Assembly (NCBI GenBank): GCA_036563895.1
Contig: DATCLN010000121.1
Coordinates: 1-6,833 of the forward strand
DNA: 6,833 nt
Direction: 5' to 3'
DNA from: ZCTH02-B3 sp036563895
GTDB lineage: Bacteria > Bacillota > Bacilli > Paenibacillales > Paenibacillaceae
The notes beneath the pieces are model-generated. The model was not told the DNA's origin. It ran no database searches and saw only the letters and a program-made list of their open reading frames with translations. Every line of letters starts with the position of its first letter. Within the stretch, counting starts at the first letter, position 1. The position numbers were made by a program, and so were the translations under genes. Of this stretch, positions 4,358 to 6,833 are shown in pieces.

Positions 4358-5155
4358 TCAGATTCCCGGCTGCTGTCCGCCGTCTATCAAAATTTCCGCT
4401 CCCGTCAGGGAACTGGCCCGGTCCGAAACCAAGAGCAGGACCATCGCGGCAATGTCCGCCGGGTCCACCAATCGTCCCAGGGGGATGGCGGCCGCCATTT
4501 CGGCCTTTTGCTCTTCCACGCTGATTCCCTTGGCTTTCGCGTACTGTTCCGCCAGCCGCTCCGCCCGCTCCGTCGCGGTGGAACCGGGAGAAATCGCGTT
4601 GATCCTCACGTTGTATTTGGCAAGCTCCTTGGAAATGCCTTTGGTAAAATTCAGCAAAGCCGCATTGGCGGTGGAACCGGCCAGGAAATACGGACTGGGC
4701 GTGCGGGCCGCCTGGCCGATGATGTTGACGATCCGGCCGTCCCGCCGTTCCATCATGTGGGGAGCGACCGCCCGGACAAACCGGATGTAGCCGAGCAGCT
4801 TCAGATTCCACGCGTCCAGGAAGGCTTCCTCCGGCAATTCCAGAAAGGAACCCGCCTGCGCCGCGCCGGCGTTATTGACCAGGATGTCGATCCTGCCGAA
4901 CCGCTCCAGCGTGGTCCGGACCGCGCGTTCCACGGTTTCCGCCTGCCGGATGTCCCCGTCAACCAGTTCCACTTCCGGATTGCCGAGGTGCGGTTCCTGA
5001 AGGATGCTTTGCCTGGCGTTTTCCAGCCTGCTCCGGTCCCGCGCCACCAGCACGACATTAACGCCTTCGCCGTACAGCGCCCTGGCGACGGCGAGACCGA
5101 TGCCCGCGCTGCCGCCGGTGACGATGGCGGTCTTGCCCTGCAGATTCAGCTCCAT
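4358..5155 (-). CDS. SDR-fold protein lacking the catalytic Ser-Tyr-Lys (FabG-like, non-classical)
   Basis: The product is 265 residues, typical for classical short-chain dehydrogenases/reductases. The NAD(P)-binding motif TGGSAGIG (13-20), NNAG (94-97), the helix Asn N117 and the PG motif (190-191) are present. The catalytic positions are not. Aligned by hand to FabG, the Ser is Gly147 (in VNIIGQ), the Tyr is Gly160 and the Lys is Asn164 (in AGSTANAALLNFTK), with the normal 13- and 4-residue spacings. Some bacterial SDR subgroups with an imperfect tetrad carry a similar G...NAAL pattern, so this is probably a family trait, not a mutation. It may bind dinucleotide without reducing carbonyls, or use another mechanism. 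The ATG at 5155 is chosen because homology begins there; GGGGGG (5162-5167) and GGAGG (5169-5173) lie upstream. An in-frame ATG at 5191 would add 12 Gly-rich residues. It converges on the coat cluster, with 101 bp between the stop codons and no clear terminator. Confidence 0.88.
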   Translation of the reverse strand: MELNLQGKTAIVTGGSAGIGLAVARALYGEGVNVVLVARDRSRLENARQSILQEPHLGNPEVELVDGDIRQAETVERAVRTTLERFGRIDILVNNAGAAQAGSFLELPEEAFLDAWNLKLLGYIRFVRAVAPHMMERRDGRIVNIIGQAARTPSPYFLAGSTANAALLNFTKGISKELAKYNVRINAISPGSTATERAERLAEQYAKAKGISVEEQKAEMAAAIPLGRLVDPADIAAMVLLLVSDRASSLTGAEILIDGGQQPGI

Positions 5156-5188
5156 CCCGTTCCCCCCGCCTCCGTGGAATCCACCGGG

Positions 5189-5290
5189 CACCCCGGTAAC
5201 TGCGGTTCACCGCCGGCAACCGTGGTACGCCACCGGTAACCGAAACGCACCGCCGGCAACCACGGCTCTCCGCCGGAAACAGCCCGGCCC
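5189..5290. repeat. Array of about five short GC-rich repeats between parM-like and SDR genes
   Basis: On the plus strand, related units start at 5189 (CACCCCGGTAAC), 5208 (CACCGCCGGCAAC), 5231 (CACCGGTAAC), 5248 (CACCGCCGGCAAC) and 5268 (CTCCGCCGGAAAC). The second and fourth are identical over 13 bp. Spacing is 19, 23, 17 and 20 bp, close to two helical turns. The array fills most of the 146 bp upstream of the SDR start. It could be an iterated protein-binding site or a decayed simple repeat. No promoter hexamers are clear within it. Confidence 0.7.
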
Positions 5291-5301
5291 CGGCGATTCC
5301 G

Positions 5302-6423
5302 TCACACGATGGCGGCGCCGCCTTCCAGCTGGTCCAGCCGGTTGCGCGCCAGCTTGAGGTAGCCGTACACGTTCTGCAGCTCGCTGTTTTCCACAAAGCG
5401 CAGCCGCATGTTTTCCGCCGCCTCGATGAGGTACGGCCTGAGCGCAGCCGCCCCGCCCCCGAGCACGTAGAAGCACTGAATGTCGGGGTATTTTTTCCAC
5501 CGTTTCCGGATGAGATCGACGATCTTCTGCGCCGCGCGGGAGAAGTACTGGTCGACGATCGGCTTGATGTCCGCCTGCCCTTCCCCGAGCAGCTGGATGG
5601 TGTAATCCTCGCGGCGGATCCGCTGGATCAGCTTGGCGCGGCTGGGGAACTTGTACCCGTACTGGTCCTCCACGTCGCGGATGATGCCGTCAAGATACGC
5701 GGCCAGCCCCAGCTGTTCCCCCGTGCTGAACTGGTTGTCGATGCTCATGCGCTTGACCACGGGGAAATCGGTGGTCAGCGCCCCGATCTCGCAGACGCCG
5801 ATGCAGCCGTAATACAGCTCCTCGTTGCGGACCTGCAGGTTCTCGTGGGTCGCCATGTGGAACAGCGCCGCCGCGCCTTCCACCGAGATGATCGCCCGGC
5901 GGATGTTCACCCGGATCGTGCGCCCGCGCAGCTTCGGGGTAGACAGGAAGGTCACCTCGTGCTCGCCGACCAGCCGTTCCTCGAACGTCCGGTGATACTG
6001 CGCGTAGGTGCGCACCGGCAGGCCCGTGCCGATGATGTATTCCGCCTCGTCCGCGGAGACGAAACCACCGGCCGGTTGGGGCTGCGCCTGCGACGGGCCG
6101 CTGACCGCGGCGGCGTAGGCCAGGGCCGTCAGGGCCACGATGAGCGCCTGGTCGCTGGTGGCCTTGTTGTCCGTATCCTCCAGCTCCGCGTTGTCCTGGT
6201 CCTCGGACGCGAGCAGCCCGACGAAATAGCGCTGGTTTTTCTTTTTCAGCTTCGGGCTGTACACCATCACGTCCAGCGCCTGCAGCGGCGATTCCTCTTC
6301 CTGCAGGATGTGCCGCTCGTACCCCGGCGAGATGACGTTCGGAATGATGATGGGTTCGTTCTGTCCGTTCAGCACGAGTTTGACGCTGTCGTTGCCGATG
6401 TCTATGCCGGCCAGTCTGATCAT
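5302..6423 (-). CDS. ParM/Alp-type actin-like ATPase (chromosomal ParM/StbA family)
   Basis: The product is 373 residues with the actin-fold nucleotide pocket. Phosphate-1 is AGIDIGNDSVKL (5-16), phosphate-2 is CEIGALTTDF (211-220), and the adenosine motif is YVLGGGAAALRP (319-330). Such proteins form ATP-driven filaments in the cytoplasm; plasmid members push DNA apart together with a small DNA-binding adaptor. In phosphate-2 a Glu (212) stands where ParM and actin usually have Asp, which could slow hydrolysis. Residues 108-120 are a Pro/Gln/Gly-rich insert, and 77-89 is an acidic stretch. No ParR-like adaptor is seen on either side, so plasmid-type segregation is doubtful. Related ParM-like genes occur in Paenibacillaceae chromosomes, to my knowledge without a settled role. 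The start at 6423 has a weak AGGTG (6438-6434) 10 nt upstream. It is divergent from the partial gene at 6691 and may be co-transcribed with the SDR gene, since no terminator lies between them. Confidence 0.9.
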   Translation of the reverse strand: MIRLAGIDIGNDSVKLVLNGQNEPIIIPNVISPGYERHILQEEESPLQALDVMVYSPKLKKKNQRYFVGLLASEDQDNAELEDTDNKATSDQALIVALTALAYAAAVSGPSQAQPQPAGGFVSADEAEYIIGTGLPVRTYAQYHRTFEERLVGEHEVTFLSTPKLRGRTIRVNIRRAIISVEGAAALFHMATHENLQVRNEELYYGCIGVCEIGALTTDFPVVKRMSIDNQFSTGEQLGLAAYLDGIIRDVEDQYGYKFPSRAKLIQRIRREDYTIQLLGEGQADIKPIVDQYFSRAAQKIVDLIRKRWKKYPDIQCFYVLGGGAAALRPYLIEAAENMRLRFVENSELQNVYGYLKLARNRLDQLEGGAAIV

Positions 6424-6474
6424 GTTTTTCTCGCACCTGCCCGTTTCGGATGGAATTTTTCGATGATTTGCCTA

Positions 6475-6481
6475 TGTCGAA
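6475..6481 (+). promoter_or_regulatory. Candidate Spo0A box in the divergent intergenic region
   Basis: TGTCGAA is an exact match to the Spo0A-box core (TGNCGAA in Bacillus). It lies 52 bp upstream of the parM-like start and 210 bp upstream of the gene at 6691. A 7-base match is expected about once by chance in a window of this size. The call rests mainly on position in the only sizeable divergent promoter region and on the sporulation genes nearby. No convincing -10/-35 pair was found beside it. Confidence 0.25.
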
Positions 6482-6575
6482 GCCGGGACCACAGTTTCCC
6501 GTTGCATGTCCTCTATTGGCGAAAAGCATGGAAAGGCCGAGTACGTATTTATGTATGTTTCGCCCCGTCCCGCGG

Positions 6576-6632
6576 AAAATCCTCTTTTTTTTGCACGGGA
6601 ATTGTCATGTTTTTCGAGAAAAAAAGGATTTT
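6576..6632. repeat. AT-rich inverted repeat in the divergent promoter region
   Basis: AAAATCC (6576-6582) pairs with GGATTTT (6626-6632), and after a TC bulge the T-run 6585-6592 pairs with AAAAAAA (6619-6625). The loop (6593-6618) contains a smaller potential hairpin TTTT-CGAG-AAAA. It lies in the 267-bp gap 6424-6690, which holds no supported gene. Position and AT content suggest an intrinsically bent or regulator-bound segment. A terminator protecting the two divergent genes from each other is another option, but a stem of A-T pairs is weak for that. Confidence 0.5.
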
Positions 6633-6690
6633 CTCAAGCCGCGTCGAATAAAACTGTTTGGAACTTGAAAGCGTGGTGCGGAAATTCGTG

Positions 6691-6833
6691 ATGAAGCGCA
6701 GTCGGACCCGGTTTACGTTTGTCGTCATTCCGGACGCGAACCGCTCGGTGGTCCGTTTCCGGCTGTCTTTTTTTGTCTTGCTGGCCGCCGGATTGATCAT
6801 GCTGGGCATCACCGTTTCCGCGGTCGTCTTCGC
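6691..6833 (+). CDS. Membrane-anchored protein, N-terminus only; probable M23-type peptidase
   Basis: Only 47 residues plus two bases of the next codon are in the window. The start MKRSRTRFTFVVIPDANRSV is basic, and one membrane span follows at about residues 24-47. That gives a type II topology, with most of the protein outside the cell. The opening pattern, basic residues then F.(V/I)IP.A...V.RFR and a span, resembles the N-terminus of cell-wall M23 endopeptidases of Paenibacillaceae as I recall them. The catalytic domain (HxxxD and HxH zinc motifs) would lie outside the window, so the function is a prediction. ATG 6691 is directly preceded by an in-frame GTG (6688), and GTGs at 6673 and 6676 are also possible. 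None has a good Shine-Dalgarno site, so the start may be off by a few codons. It is divergent from the parM-like gene. Confidence 0.6.
   Translation, partial: MKRSRTRFTFVVIPDANRSVVRFRLSFFVLLAAGLIMLGITVSAVVF

Noticed and set aside
3579..4811. Minus-strand open frame of 410 codons spanning the third CotB-like gene and part of the SDR gene
   Set aside because: It overlaps two real genes, is out of frame with the SDR protein on the same strand, and has the Gly/Arg/His-rich composition of a shadow frame.
4160..5239. Plus-strand open frame of 359 codons opposite the SDR gene
   Set aside because: It is antisense to the SDR gene, whose nucleotide-binding motif and overall fold signature are clear. 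The translation is Arg/Gly/Gln/Pro-rich without domains.
5845..6651. Plus-strand open frame of 268 codons opposite the ParM-like gene and promoter region
   Set aside because: It is antisense to the actin-motif protein, and its composition (Arg, Val, Leu, His) fits a shadow frame.

Overview
The window looks like chromosomal DNA of a GC-rich, endospore-forming member of the Bacillales. Paenibacillaceae (Cohnella or Thermobacillus type) is my best guess. The reasons are three CotB-type spore coat genes, strong AAAGGAGG ribosome binding sites, a ParM-type actin homologue and the N-terminus of a membrane-anchored peptidase of M23-like type. The genus is inference, because no 16S or other marker gene is present.

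Left end (1-460, minus strand). A 65-residue Gly/Arg/Glu-rich protein (209-406) has an excellent ribosome binding site and a sporulation-type -10 box upstream. It ends at a strong intrinsic terminator (160-198). Directly after the terminator's T-tract, in the same orientation, begins the 5' end of a group II intron (159 to 1) that runs off the window. Insertion right behind a terminator hairpin is the signature of bacterial class C (IIC) introns, and the domain I sequence supports this.

Centre (588-4256, plus strand). Five genes lie head to tail: a two-domain CotB-like protein, a second two-domain CotB-like protein with an Asn/Ser/Arg-rich tandem-repeat tail, a 55-residue single-span membrane protein, an ArsB-type anion permease whose start overlaps the end of the small gene, and a three-domain CotB-like protein without a tail. 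A long GC-rich inverted repeat (1768-1871) separates the second and third genes. An ArsB-type permease between spore-coat genes, with no arsR or arsC in view, suggests a sporulation role rather than ordinary arsenic resistance.

Right part (4358-6423, minus strand). A short-chain dehydrogenase/reductase fold protein converges on the coat cluster. It keeps the nucleotide-binding motif but lacks the catalytic Ser-Tyr-Lys. Upstream is a 100-bp intergenic array of about five short GC-rich repeats, then a ParM/Alp-type actin-like ATPase.

Right edge (6424-6833). An AT-rich divergent regulatory region holds one exact Spo0A-box heptamer and an inverted repeat. Beyond it, a membrane protein on the plus strand (start 6691) is cut by the window edge; its N-terminus resembles membrane-anchored M23 peptidases. 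The stretches 1-208 (intron plus terminator) and 6424-6690 are non-coding. No tRNA, rRNA or CRISPR array was seen.
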